Shown one piece after another: positions 26,017 to 34,962 of a stretch of DNA of 64,000 nt. The stretch lies in contig NZ_CP014504.1 in assembly GCF_001590605.1 (NCBI RefSeq), positions 3,596,001 to 3,660,000 on the forward strand, written 5' to 3'. A model generated the notes under the pieces. It worked only from the letters and a program-made list of their open reading frames with translations. It was not told where the DNA came from and did not search any database. The stretch is from Pedobacter cryoconitis (GTDB lineage: Bacteria > Bacteroidota > Bacteroidia > Sphingobacteriales > Sphingobacteriaceae). The position numbers and the translations under genes are program-made. The first letter of the stretch is position 1, and each line of letters begins with the position of its first letter.

Positions 26017-27363
26017 TTAACTCAGAGGATCGCCCTCCTGATCGGTCACCTCATCATTTGTCATTCGTTTTAAAATGTATGACAATAAAGTTTCAAAGAC
26101 TACGTAAACCACAAATATGAAATATCCAGGTTGCAAAGAGGTATCATTGACCGTTGTCGTGGTCAACAAACTGTTATGGATGTTCAAGTTAGACAATTGA
26201 CTTTGCAAAATTCCATTCAAACCAATATAGGTCATCAGGATACCTACAACCATCACATCGGCCATATCCCATTTACCAGACTCAAATGTCAAATACTTTA
26301 CCACTTTATTTTCGGCTACTTTTTCATTGCCCAATAGATGAATACCCTTAGCGGTTATTCTTAATACAGGGAGAATAATAATGAATACAAGCATCAATAC
26401 ACCTACTACAATGGCATCAGGCTTAGGTTGTTTCACTAATACTTCAACGATGTCTAATATACTTTTACTCTGGAAGAATAACACCTGATTCTCAAATGTA
26501 ATTTTCTCACCCAGCAGCATAAAGTTCAAGGTTTCGATACGCGCATCCACTTCTATGATAGATGCAGTTATACCGACCGCCAACAAGATAAAGGCAAATA
26601 ATAGCGACATCACAAAAAGCGTAGTTTGCAACTGTACCTGCTTTCTCATAAGCCACCATAAGCCAAGTGCAACTAAAACACAACCCAGCATGGCATAAGC
26701 ATAGTTGTAAGTAACAGTGCGAATGGCAGCTAAACGGGAATTAATCACTTTATTAAATTCAGTTGGGTTAGCAACGTGATATTTCTTATACATATGTTTG
26801 GTAACCGCTGTATTGGCAACAGCAGTACTGTCATAAGTTTGATCTGCAAGCTGGTCAATTTTACTGGTGGCAATCCCCTTTAGCCTCTTGTGACTTGCAG
26901 GGCTATTGACCTTATCAATGATTGTTTTTGCAAATGACGGCACTTGTTTTTGTATGTCATCGGCATCTACAAAGCTATTGAATGCGAGTTTTTTTAATTT
27001 ACCACCCAAAGACTTTTGTGGCTTGTTAATCTCCGCAACTGCCTTGGTGATGAGACCGTGAAGCTGTTCCTCTACTTGTTCCTGTAAGTCTTTCTTTTGC
27101 GCGCGGGTCATCGTAAAATCACGTACCTGGTGATTGATAACCTCTGTCATCCTATCACGCCACTGATCAACAGAAAACAGTCCAAATGTGATATTATTCG
27201 ACATGCTATAGTCTTCTTTAATCTGCTCCTGCTCCATTGAATCTTTATGCAGGCGGTAACCGAAATAAGCCTCGCCACAAAGCAGTATACTCAATCCAAG
27301 AATGAGTATCAGATTGGGCAGGCCAAATTTTTTAACCGATGTATTTTTTTGCTGAGTTATCAA
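26017..27363 (-). CDS. PqiA-like (paraquat-inducible protein A) membrane protein, copy 2
   Basis: Membrane protein of 448 residues. One transmembrane helix lies at about 14-34, then a soluble, helical, Lys/Gln-rich region (about 50-215), and then six or so helices. The C-terminal part holds the PqiA-type block KVVKYLTFESGKWDMADVMVV followed by ILMTYIGLNGILQSQL. In proteobacteria PqiA is an inner-membrane partner in lipid transport between membranes, but no PqiB/MCE partner is visible here. The only start before the first helix is a TTG, which the neighbouring paralogue also uses. The pair (47 bases apart) shares about half its residues by eye. Confidence 0.75.
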   Translation of the reverse strand: MITQQKNTSVKKFGLPNLILILGLSILLCGEAYFGYRLHKDSMEQEQIKEDYSMSNNITFGLFSVDQWRDRMTEVINHQVRDFTMTRAQKKDLQEQVEEQLHGLITKAVAEINKPQKSLGGKLKKLAFNSFVDADDIQKQVPSFAKTIIDKVNSPASHKRLKGIATSKIDQLADQTYDSTAVANTAVTKHMYKKYHVANPTEFNKVINSRLAAIRTVTYNYAYAMLGCVLVALGLWWLMRKQVQLQTTLFVMSLLFAFILLAVGITASIIEVDARIETLNFMLLGEKITFENQVLFFQSKSILDIVEVLVKQPKPDAIVVGVLMLVFIIILPVLRITAKGIHLLGNEKVAENKVVKYLTFESGKWDMADVMVVGILMTYIGLNGILQSQLSNLNIHNSLLTTTTVNDTSLQPGYFIFVVYVVFETLLSYILKRMTNDEVTDQEGDPLS

Positions 27364-27410
27364 TGTGTTAATTAATTAGCTTATAATATGATCTATGAAT
27401 TTGATAGCAT

Positions 27411-28727
27411 TTAATGCGAATCATACGGTGTTATAAATTTCAGAATGGTAGACAAAATAAGTCCGTACAATACAAAACTGATAAATATGATATAACCGGG
27501 CTGCAAAGCAGTATTATTGGTTGTAAGGATGGTTAAAAAATCACTTTGAATGTTCAGGCTTGACAATTGACTTTCTAATAAACCATTTAAGCCTATGTAA
27601 GTCATCAATATGGCAATAACAATTACGTCTGCCATACTCCATTTCCCGGATTGAAAGGCAAAGTATTTAATGAATTTATTTTCAGCCAGTTTCCTTTTGC
27701 TTAATAAATGAATCCCGGTAGAGCTTAATTTCATGATCGGAAACAGGATACTAAAAACAAGGATTAAAATGCCGACTAATATCGAATCAATAGCAGGTTG
27801 CTTCACCAAAACTTCTACTACATCAAGGATACTTTTACTTTGAAAAAATAATACCTGGTTTTTGAAGATCACATGCTCTCCTAACAAAACACAGTCGAGC
27901 GATTTGATACGTGCGTCAACTTCAATCATTGATGCAGTTAAACCGACCGCCAGAAGAACAAAGGCAAACATGAGCGACATAACAAAAAGAATGGCATGAA
28001 GTTCTACCTTTTTACGGAATATCCACCATAACGATAACACAATCACAATGCAGCCTAACATCCCAAAAGAATAATTATAAGTAACCGTCCGGATATTATC
28101 TAATGATGCAGTAAGTTTAGCATTAAATTCATCACGATTGGCAACATGATACTTTCGGTACATTTTACTGATCGCCATGTTATTTGCCTTGGTTGTACTG
28201 TCTGTTTCCTCAATAGCTGTAAATTTCCCCATAGCCATTGCACTCAACTGCTTCTTACTTTTCGGGTTATCTATCTTTGCTATTATAGTTCTGGCAAAAT
28301 CAGGAACCTGAGCTTTTATTTTATCAGTATTAACAAACGTTTTGATAGCCAGTTTCTTTATTTTTCCACCTATCGATTTCTGTGGTTTATTGACCATCGC
28401 TTCTGCTTTGTTGATCAATGCCAGAATGATTTGTTCAACCTCTACCTTAAGTTGCTTTTTTTGTTTCGGGGTCATGGTAAAATGGCGGACCTGGTGGTTA
28501 ATAATACCCGCTACTTTGTCGTGCCATTGATCGACTGAAAACAATCCAAAAGTGATATTATTGATATCGGAATAATCTTTTTTGATTTCTTCCTGCTGAT
28601 CCGAAAGTGTATGCAAACGGAAACCAAAATAGCCTTCGCCAACCAAAAGCAGACCCAGGCCGAGGATTAGTAATAATTTGGTGGCGTTAAATCCCTTAAC
28701 GACATTTTGATGTTGTGCTGCAGCCAA
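27411..28727 (-). CDS. PqiA-like membrane protein, copy 1
   Basis: Membrane protein of 438 residues and a tandem paralogue of the next minus-strand gene. It has the same layout: an N-terminal helix (about 15-34), the signature YSDINNITFGLFSVDQWHDK, a periplasmic or cytosolic helical region, and the PqiA-like block KFIKYFAFQSGKWSMADVIVI plus ILMTYIGLNGLLESQL. A TTG start is the only option between the upstream in-frame stop and the first helix. The N-terminal region of about 200 residues before the multi-helix part is longer than in classical PqiA, so the exact role is uncertain. Confidence 0.75.
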   Translation of the reverse strand: MAAAQHQNVVKGFNATKLLLILGLGLLLVGEGYFGFRLHTLSDQQEEIKKDYSDINNITFGLFSVDQWHDKVAGIINHQVRHFTMTPKQKKQLKVEVEQIILALINKAEAMVNKPQKSIGGKIKKLAIKTFVNTDKIKAQVPDFARTIIAKIDNPKSKKQLSAMAMGKFTAIEETDSTTKANNMAISKMYRKYHVANRDEFNAKLTASLDNIRTVTYNYSFGMLGCIVIVLSLWWIFRKKVELHAILFVMSLMFAFVLLAVGLTASMIEVDARIKSLDCVLLGEHVIFKNQVLFFQSKSILDVVEVLVKQPAIDSILVGILILVFSILFPIMKLSSTGIHLLSKRKLAENKFIKYFAFQSGKWSMADVIVIAILMTYIGLNGLLESQLSSLNIQSDFLTILTTNNTALQPGYIIFISFVLYGLILSTILKFITPYDSH

Positions 28728-28834
28728 TCGGTTTAGAATTAAATAATGGAATCATCATATAACTAAAATCTGCCGAAAATGTTTGAACACTGCTATAGAG
28801 AGATATTGGATTATAATTAATCCGTTAGGTTAAC

Positions 28835-29677
28835 CTAATAGTTCTTACCTCCGCGCTCTACACTTTTAATATCCTCTTCCCGGTTCTTTTTAAAGTCAAA
28901 ATGTTTAAAATCTTTTGTCGCAGGTGGCTGTATAGTATAACTATCCAATTGCTCTATTTCAATCACAATCTTATCAGTTTTAAAGTCAATGATATGACCA
29001 CCGGCATCTTTCTGAGTTGATAGAAAATGAAAATGATAACCTGAAATATTAGTGTTATCCATAAAATAAGGCAGACGGTAACCAATCAGATCCCCTTCAC
29101 AGTCCTTATAGTCAAAAAACCGTTGTAAGGCTAACATTTCGGCAAGTGGTGTATGCTGATGTGCTTTTACAGGTGGAAAAGCTCTTGTTTTAATCGCTTT
29201 GAATTTACCACTGATATGGATGGCATACATCCCGTTTACATTAGTCAGCACACTATCCAGATAATGAAATAATGCTATTTTACCCATTCCTGCTGGAGGA
29301 TTAAATTTTTTGTCCGCATGAAAAAAGTTGACCATTGAAAATGAAGTTGAATCCCGGTCATCGACCAGTGAAGTCTTGCCAGTATGCTGAGTTTTATAAA
29401 TCTTTCCCTGAAAGATCATCAGCTCACCATCCAGTTTATCGGGAGCACCAAGACCAAAATTACCATGTTTTTTAAGTGATTTATAGGGATAAAAACCATC
29501 ATAAAGACCACCGATCAGTCCGCCGCCAATACCAACGGTAAATAATGTTTTAGGGATACTATCTTTTGATATAACTTTAACAGAAGATAAGTCTCTGATA
29601 GTAACGGAAGCACGGGCTGTAAATGTAATTGCAGCTGCAGCAAAGACAGCAATGGAGATTAAACGATTGATACGCAT
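28835..29677 (-). CDS. Exported alpha-acetolactate decarboxylase
   Basis: Acetolactate decarboxylase of 280 residues, converting 2-acetolactate to acetoin. The family core is GNFGLGAPDKLDGELMI (Glu85). The zinc ligands are His215 and His217 in ISGYHFHFL and His228 in GGHIIDF. YFMDNTNISG precedes the site. Unusually, the first 24 residues (MRINRLISIAVFAAAAITFTARA) look like a cleavable signal peptide, so the enzyme should act outside the cytoplasm. No acetolactate synthase gene is nearby. It sits between the PqiA-like pair and a carboxypeptidase-like-domain gene, all on the minus strand. Confidence 0.88.
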   Translation of the reverse strand: MRINRLISIAVFAAAAITFTARASVTIRDLSSVKVISKDSIPKTLFTVGIGGGLIGGLYDGFYPYKSLKKHGNFGLGAPDKLDGELMIFQGKIYKTQHTGKTSLVDDRDSTSFSMVNFFHADKKFNPPAGMGKIALFHYLDSVLTNVNGMYAIHISGKFKAIKTRAFPPVKAHQHTPLAEMLALQRFFDYKDCEGDLIGYRLPYFMDNTNISGYHFHFLSTQKDAGGHIIDFKTDKIVIEIEQLDSYTIQPPATKDFKHFDFKKNREEDIKSVERGGKNY

Positions 29678-29717
29678 GATCCTTAGAAGTTATTAGGCAA
29701 TAAAGGTACAGACAGAA

Positions 29718-30440
29718 TTATATATAGCCTTTAGTTTTTTTAAATTCTTCAAAAGATTTTTTAATATAATGATGAAGATCATAATCACCCCATTTCCGGA
29801 TATCTTCATTCTTTGGCCAGTAAGCTGACTTAAACTCTTCCAGATCCTCGTCCTTGATAGGAACAAGCAATTTAATTTTCTCCTTATTGAACCTGCTGGC
29901 TACTTCGGTATAATCAGATTCGCGTGCGATGAATGCACCCAGTCTCCTGGCCCGTTTACCATCCTGACTAAAAGTTTCATACAAATAAGTCAGCGGGCTA
30001 CCACCGAGTGGCGACAACATCCCTATTGATGGTTTACCATTATTAAAAATCCCTTTGGCTTTGAAATCAGCTTGAGCCTCACGTAAACCTTGTAACCTGG
30101 ACTGCCCGGTTATTTTCACTTCCTTTAACCTGGTCGATGAAGCTCTGAGATAAACAATCAGGTCTTTTAGATTACTTACTTCAATTTGTTTATCCAAATA
30201 CCCATCCAGAGAAATATGAAGTGTATCCCCCTCTTGTGCCAGAATATCGAATAAACCAAAGTTATTAGTTGAATTCGTATAACCAGTTCTTTGATTATGA
30301 ACTGAGGCTCCTGCAACCCTTGTCCTTGTGCCTTCTTCAAATATGACTCCTTTCAGCATTTGCTGAGACTGACCTTTCGCAGGCAAAAAGACTATGATTA
30401 CTATAAAGACCGATAAGATTTGAACGAGAATTAATTTCAT
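29718..30440 (-). CDS. Carboxypeptidase-like regulatory domain protein
   Basis: Exported protein of 240 residues with a signal peptide (to about residue 24). Residues 28-95 form the beta-sandwich seen at the N-terminus of SusC and many Bacteroidota surface proteins: LKGVIFEEGTRTRVAGASV, TNNFGLFDI, GDTLHISLDGYLDKQIEV. The remainder is charged and helical, with LGGSPLTYLYETFS and YWPKNEDIRKWGDYDLHHYIKKS. This arrangement is common in unnamed Bacteroidota proteins. The function is unknown. It is 40 bases upstream of the acetolactate decarboxylase gene on the same strand. Confidence 0.6.
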   Translation of the reverse strand: MKLILVQILSVFIVIIVFLPAKGQSQQMLKGVIFEEGTRTRVAGASVHNQRTGYTNSTNNFGLFDILAQEGDTLHISLDGYLDKQIEVSNLKDLIVYLRASSTRLKEVKITGQSRLQGLREAQADFKAKGIFNNGKPSIGMLSPLGGSPLTYLYETFSQDGKRARRLGAFIARESDYTEVASRFNKEKIKLLVPIKDEDLEEFKSAYWPKNEDIRKWGDYDLHHYIKKSFEEFKKTKGYI

Positions 30441-30917
30441 CCGCTAAAAATAGACAGAAGAAAAAAATAATTTCAATAATTAACACGCTTTAACCTGAAT
30501 GTTAATTATTGTTAATATTTAGTTTTCAAGCTTTCACAAAAAACCCTGTAACTCACTAAAGATGAATATGCTATAAATCTCATTTGCCATTCAATAAGAT
30601 AATTCTACTAATTTATTTATAATCATTATAAATAATCTATATTTGGCAGACATTATCTAATCCTGATTTGGCAACAATAAAAGATATAAATTCATCCGGT
30701 ACGCTTCATATCGACCATCAAATTCTGCGGTAACCAGAGGATTGAAACTGGAAGGTATCTCTTCTTTATCACGTTTAGAAAAACTTTAATTCATAACTCT
30801 TCCCGTTTTTTTACTGCCGGGACAGCATAACAAAGATAAAGCGGCTATGAACTGGCCGCTTTATCTTTGACTAATTTCTCTGAGGACTGGGAATGAAGAT
30901 GAACGTGGAAGAAACCA
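30441..30917. other. Spacer with one terminator hairpin and no supported gene
   Basis: This AT-rich spacer of 477 bases contains the promoter side of the 29718-30440 gene and, at its right end, the hairpin at 30831-30869. A startless open stretch at 30667-30789 (ending GLKLEGISSLSRLEKL) could be a gene fragment, but I do not recognise it. Nothing else is supported. Confidence 0.4.
30831..30869. terminator. Terminator downstream of phosphodiesterase gene
   Basis: CAAAGATAAAGCGGC pairs perfectly with GCCGCTTTATCTTTG around a 9-base loop. It lies about 50 bases beyond the minus-strand stop at 30918. Confidence 0.65.
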
Positions 30918-31877
30918 TTAAAACTCCAGGTATTTCCCCTGTTCCGGGAAAACAAGGTTCAAACCCAATTGATTTTTCTGTTTCAGTTCATTAACCAGGT
31001 ACGCTTCTTCTTTATCCCATGCCTTGATGTGTGTGATTACAATGGAAACTTTTTGCAAAGCTTCAGCCCTTGTTAATTTACTCAGCTTGCTTAATTCTAC
31101 CATAAGCAAACGCGGTGTTAAATGTCCGAATAATTGATTCTCGGGTTGTTTATCAGAAAAAGAAGTTTCGATGAATATTGCTTTCAGCTGATTCTTTACA
31201 ATCAGTGGAGCCACTTGTTTCCACAATTTCTCTAATTGCGTGTTTTTCTCTATTTCATCTGCTCCTGTATCTCCCAGATATAATAAAGAACTCTTCTGAT
31301 AACTGATTAAAAAAGCCGTACTCTCATAACCAGGCCCATGACTCAAAGGGAAAGCAGTTACCTGCATTTCTGTGCCGGTTAATTCCTTCTTTACCTGCGT
31401 TTCAAGCGGTACATAAGTATATTTATTCAACCTCGGCATCTCCCCTTCATTTGCAAAGTTAGCCCAGGCTTTCCAGGTAAAGTATTTATCCCTCAAGACT
31501 TCAATAACAGATGGGAAGGCATAAATATTTTTTTTGGAATCATCGGGAGCGTTCATGATTAACCCAGCCACATGATCCAGATGTGCATGGGAAACCAGGT
31601 AACCTTTAATATTATTTTTCAAAACCTCGTCAGCAGGTCCTTTAAATAATTGATTGCTGATTGCTACGTCTATTCCGTGTCTTATTGTTCCGGCATCTGC
31701 TGCAATAAAATTATCGCTTCCTATTGGTGCGATCAGGTATGCTGACAAATTACTTTCATCCAGTCCGCCCTTGGTACCCAGTGGGATAACTTTAAAAGAT
31801 TTTTGATGCTGTGCATAACCATGGCTAAAAACAAGGTTTAATAACAGCAAAAGGGGAAAATATATTTTCTTATTCAT
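30918..31877 (-). CDS. Exported class II cyclic-nucleotide phosphodiesterase (MBL fold)
   Basis: Protein of 319 residues when started at the ATG at 31877, which gives a standard signal peptide (MNKKIYFPLLLLLNLVFSHGYAQ); a start at 31928 would add 17 residues. Family features are GTKGGLDESNLSAYLI, the metal motif SHAHLDHVAGL, FPLSHG, LLYLGDTGAD and ETSFSDKQPENQLFGHLTP, all typical of class II cAMP phosphodiesterases such as yeast PDE1 and Vibrio CpdP. Export to the periplasm, as for CpdP, would place it away from cytoplasmic cAMP. It is transcribed alone. The exact substrate is unproven. Confidence 0.85.
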   Translation of the reverse strand: MNKKIYFPLLLLLNLVFSHGYAQHQKSFKVIPLGTKGGLDESNLSAYLIAPIGSDNFIAADAGTIRHGIDVAISNQLFKGPADEVLKNNIKGYLVSHAHLDHVAGLIMNAPDDSKKNIYAFPSVIEVLRDKYFTWKAWANFANEGEMPRLNKYTYVPLETQVKKELTGTEMQVTAFPLSHGPGYESTAFLISYQKSSLLYLGDTGADEIEKNTQLEKLWKQVAPLIVKNQLKAIFIETSFSDKQPENQLFGHLTPRLLMVELSKLSKLTRAEALQKVSIVITHIKAWDKEEAYLVNELKQKNQLGLNLVFPEQGKYLEF

Positions 31878-32088
31878 AGGTTGACAACATTTAATAAAAT
31901 TCCAATTTATATTTATAGTTTTATACATTATTTACGCGGTTTGATTTCAACGTATAGCTAAATTATTGCAGCTTAAAAATACTTGTAACAAAAATGCGTA
32001 AATTAATACTAATATTCTGTAGCAGTCATGTTAATCATGGCAAGGTTCATGCGTATATCAATGGGAACCAATTTATGAGCAACCACCT

Positions 32089-32313
32089 ATGAGAAGTTTA
32101 AAAATTAATATCGAAGACGACGTATACAGTATATTACACCCAATATCAACCATTAATCTTTACAAAATTGTACATCCAAAGGGCTCATTTGAGATTACAA
32201 GAAAAAGATATACCGGAGAATGGAAGGTTTTGCTCCAAACAAATAAGTCTGTAACCTTACCAATTGCGCCAATTGGAAAAGCAATAGAGGAAAAATTGGG
32301 TATAGTGAACTAA
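32089..32313 (+). CDS. Hypothetical protein, 74 residues
   Basis: Small cytoplasmic protein with no signal peptide or membrane segment. The sequence MRSLKINIEDDVYSILHPIS and KGSFEITRKRYTGEWKVLLQ suggests a compact alpha/beta fold, and the codon pattern looks like real coding. I do not recognise the family. It stands alone between the phosphodiesterase gene (divergent) and a micro-protein gene, with no obvious partner. Confidence 0.5.
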   Translation: MRSLKINIEDDVYSILHPISTINLYKIVHPKGSFEITRKRYTGEWKVLLQTNKSVTLPIAPIGKAIEEKLGIVN

Positions 32314-32391
32314 ATCTTAATCAGCTACATAGCGTTGAATTTATTACCCAATCTGTTCGTTGCAATACCCATATTGCATTATTTATGGCGG

Positions 32392-32414
32392 GGTAATAAT
32401 TTATATTTATTACC
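32392..32414. promoter_or_regulatory. Inverted repeat upstream of membrane micro-protein
   Basis: GGTAATAA and TTATTACC are separated by seven bases, 18 bases before the ATG at 32433. A second inverted repeat, TTGCAATA-CCCA-TATTGCA, lies just upstream near 32360-32378. These could be operators or a leader hairpin. No regulator is identified. Confidence 0.35.
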
Positions 32415-32432
32415 TTCACAAAAAAAAACAAT

Positions 32433-32603
32433 ATGACTATTTCCACAGTTTTAGAAAATCACGAGATTTCAGCACACACGGAACGTTTAGGAACGGCAGA
32501 AGTTACTTTCATAGTTCTTGCTTTATGCGTAATTATAGCGACTACGGCAATTTACTTTTCTTTTCTTAGAAAAGCTGCTCATACTGAAGACGCAAAACAC
32601 TAA
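32433..32603 (+). CDS. Single-helix membrane micro-protein, 56 residues
   Basis: An ATG at 32433 opens a 56-residue frame ending at TAA 32601-32603. It starts MTISTVLENHEISAHTERL, has one hydrophobic helix (about residues 22-42, VTFIVLALCVIIATTAIYF) and a charged tail RKAAHTEDAKH. The strong helix and clean frame make it a plausible small membrane protein. It does not match a family I know. It ends 15 bases before the convergent helicase stop. Confidence 0.5.
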   Translation: MTISTVLENHEISAHTERLGTAEVTFIVLALCVIIATTAIYFSFLRKAAHTEDAKH

Positions 32604-32618
32604 GCTGTTTTCTGATAT

Positions 32619-34076
32619 TTAGTACTGCTCTTCGGATGGATCTCTAAATAAGTTCTGCGCAAAGTTAACCAGGAATAATTCCTGTTTAGCCCTGGTAATG
32701 GCAGTATATAACCAGCGCAGAAACTCAAGATCTACCATTTCGTCGGTCAGGTATCCCTGATCTACAAATACCGCATCCCATTGACCACCCTGTGCTTTAT
32801 GGCAGGTCACTGCATAAGCAAACTTAATCTGCAATGCATTGTAATAGGGGTCTTCTTTAATCGCCAGCATCCGTTCCCGTTTATTCGAAATATGCTCATA
32901 ATCTTCTACTAAGCCCTCGAATAACTTTTTACTGTCTTCATAAGGTAAGTTAGGTGTTTCTGCCTGTAAGGTATCCAGCATCACTTTACAAGTGACCTGA
33001 CCTGCTTCAGGATAATCCAGAAATTCAAGTTGTACCTCAGAAAACCTGAAGCCATACCGCTCCTCTTCATTTCTTACCCTGACAATCCTGGCCATATCAC
33101 CATTCGCGATAAAAGATGTAGATTCATTATCCGGCAACCAAAAATAATTATTCCGGACGACCATGATCTGATCTCCGCCTGTCAGCTCTTCTTCCCGATA
33201 CAACAATCTCGCTCTGATTTGCTGGTTATAGACATTTGCAGATTTATTAGAACGACAAACTACCAGAGAATTTTCAATATCGAATTTCCTGTAAGCATAT
33301 TCCAGCCCTTCGACAAGCTTTACACCTGTCATCCTGAAAATATCTTTGTACCCTTTAGTGAAAAACTGTGGTAAGGCGACTTTTTCCTCTCCATTTCCTG
33401 CTGCTATATTTTCAATATGGGTATTGATCAGATCCCGCAGCATGGAAGCATTCGCTAATATTCCAGATTCCCTGCCCTGACGGACAACTTCTCTCAATTC
33501 TGTTTCTGTGACTCTTAAGCCAAAATTCTGAGCGACATAATCTTTATTCAATGCTGGAGAATCCAGGCTGCCTACCGGAGGCAACTGTGCAGTATCACCG
33601 ACAAATAGCACAGCACAGTTTTTACCATTGTAGATAAACTCCATTACATCCTTCAAAAAAGAAGATCCATTCTTGGTATTCCACTCGTCAGCGATCATCG
33701 AGGCCTCATCAATAATAAATAAAGTATTTTCTGCAAGGTTCGGTGCCAGCTGAAATGACATATCCAGACCTACTGCAGCCCTTTTTCTATATATTTTTTT
33801 GTGAATAGTTAGGGCGGTTCTGCCCGAATAACTGGTCATCACCTTCGCAGCGCGGCCTGTTGGAGCGAGTAAAACCGATCTTAACTTGAATTTCGGTAAA
33901 ACCTTTACCAGTGCAGCAACAGAAGTAGTTTTACCTGTACCCGCATATCCTCTAAGGATGAAACACCTGTTATCCAGCTCTCCAGACAAAAAATCAGCCA
34001 TTTGCTGGCAAAAAACAAACTGTTCAGCAGTGGGTTGAAATTGGTAAGACTGGGCAATTATTGAGGCTTTATCCAT
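32619..34076 (-). CDS. RecD-like ATP-dependent DNA helicase
   Basis: Superfamily 1 helicase of 485 residues, starting at the ATG at 34076 (MDKASII); the open frame upstream of that overlaps the divergent gene. Motifs are Walker A GYAGTGKTT, LAPTGRAAKVM, Walker B FIIDEASMI, VGDTAQLPPVGS, then a UvrD/RecD C-terminal domain with AYAVTCHKAQGGQWDAVFVD and LRWLYTAITRAK. This is the short RecD-like form without RecB/RecC partners, common in Bacteroidota. It probably acts in DNA repair or replication restart. It is divergent from DUF3822 across 52 bases. Confidence 0.88.
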   Translation of the reverse strand: MDKASIIAQSYQFQPTAEQFVFCQQMADFLSGELDNRCFILRGYAGTGKTTSVAALVKVLPKFKLRSVLLAPTGRAAKVMTSYSGRTALTIHKKIYRKRAAVGLDMSFQLAPNLAENTLFIIDEASMIADEWNTKNGSSFLKDVMEFIYNGKNCAVLFVGDTAQLPPVGSLDSPALNKDYVAQNFGLRVTETELREVVRQGRESGILANASMLRDLINTHIENIAAGNGEEKVALPQFFTKGYKDIFRMTGVKLVEGLEYAYRKFDIENSLVVCRSNKSANVYNQQIRARLLYREEELTGGDQIMVVRNNYFWLPDNESTSFIANGDMARIVRVRNEEERYGFRFSEVQLEFLDYPEAGQVTCKVMLDTLQAETPNLPYEDSKKLFEGLVEDYEHISNKRERMLAIKEDPYYNALQIKFAYAVTCHKAQGGQWDAVFVDQGYLTDEMVDLEFLRWLYTAITRAKQELFLVNFAQNLFRDPSEEQY

Positions 34077-34128
34077 TTTACAAATATGCAATGGTGTTGT
34101 TATAGAAAAAAGAATTAATTTTGCTAAG

Positions 34129-34962
34129 ATGAACAATAGTAAAAACAGCATTTTATTAGTGGATCCGGAATTTGATCCTCATACTGCCTCAGCCTGTAAT
34201 TTGTTGTTAAAAATTACTGGTGATAGTTTTTCATATGCCATAATTGATAAAAACAGCAAGCAGTTAAAAGCCGTATTTGATCAGCAGGAGTGTGAAGATA
34301 TCAGTACTGACCTGGCCACTATTTTAAAAAATGACAGTTATCTTAAGTTACCATTCCGGGAAATTAAGGTTTCTGTATATACGCCAAATACTATTGCAGT
34401 TCCCAATGAATTTTTCTGTAAACAAGATCTGAATGCCTACGCCAACTTTTTTAGCGAAGACCAGTCAGAAACTTTATATACACGTGCATTTGCGCGCTTT
34501 GGATTCACTTCTGTATTCAACCTGGAGAAATTCACAGCGCAGACTTTAAATACTTTCCTGGCCAGTGCTGCACGTTATGAGCAGAATGCGCCAGTTTTGG
34601 CATTGGCAACAAGTGTAGAAGGCAATGCTTTATTACTGGACTTCACGGTTGGTTCCTTTAATGCTTTATTACTGGATGAAGGCAAGATGCGCTTCCAGAA
34701 CACCTATCAGATGGAGAATCCGGACGAATTTAATTATTACCTGGTTTTATTAATTCAGGAATTAAAATTAGATCCGGCAAAAATAGCTGTATTAATCAGT
34801 GGGATTATTCATCAGAACGATGGTTACCATACCTGTCTGCATAAATATTTCAATCACATCCATTTTAACCTTCCTCCTGCCAGTGATATTGATCATGCTA
34901 TCTTAGATGATATGCCTGCTCACTATTACAGCAGCTTATTAGCTCTGGACTTATGCGTATAA
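34129..34962 (+). CDS. DUF3822 family protein
   Basis: Protein of 277 residues matching the Bacteroidota DUF3822 family, whose members have a remote actin-like/ASKHA appearance (LALATSVEGNALLLDFTVGSFNALLLDEGKM, and VLISGIIHQNDG). No signal peptide or membrane helix is seen. It overlaps rsmD by 10 bases and is followed by coaD, an arrangement I recall as common in Bacteroidota. A link to rRNA modification or CoA synthesis is context only. The function is unknown. Confidence 0.75.
   Translation: MNNSKNSILLVDPEFDPHTASACNLLLKITGDSFSYAIIDKNSKQLKAVFDQQECEDISTDLATILKNDSYLKLPFREIKVSVYTPNTIAVPNEFFCKQDLNAYANFFSEDQSETLYTRAFARFGFTSVFNLEKFTAQTLNTFLASAARYEQNAPVLALATSVEGNALLLDFTVGSFNALLLDEGKMRFQNTYQMENPDEFNYYLVLLIQELKLDPAKIAVLISGIIHQNDGYHTCLHKYFNHIHFNLPPASDIDHAILDDMPAHYYSSLLALDLCV

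Noticed and set aside
30667..30789. A startless stretch ending GLKLEGISSLSRLEKL.
   Set aside because: There is no start codon, no family recognised and only about 40 codons; too weak to call a gene or remnant.
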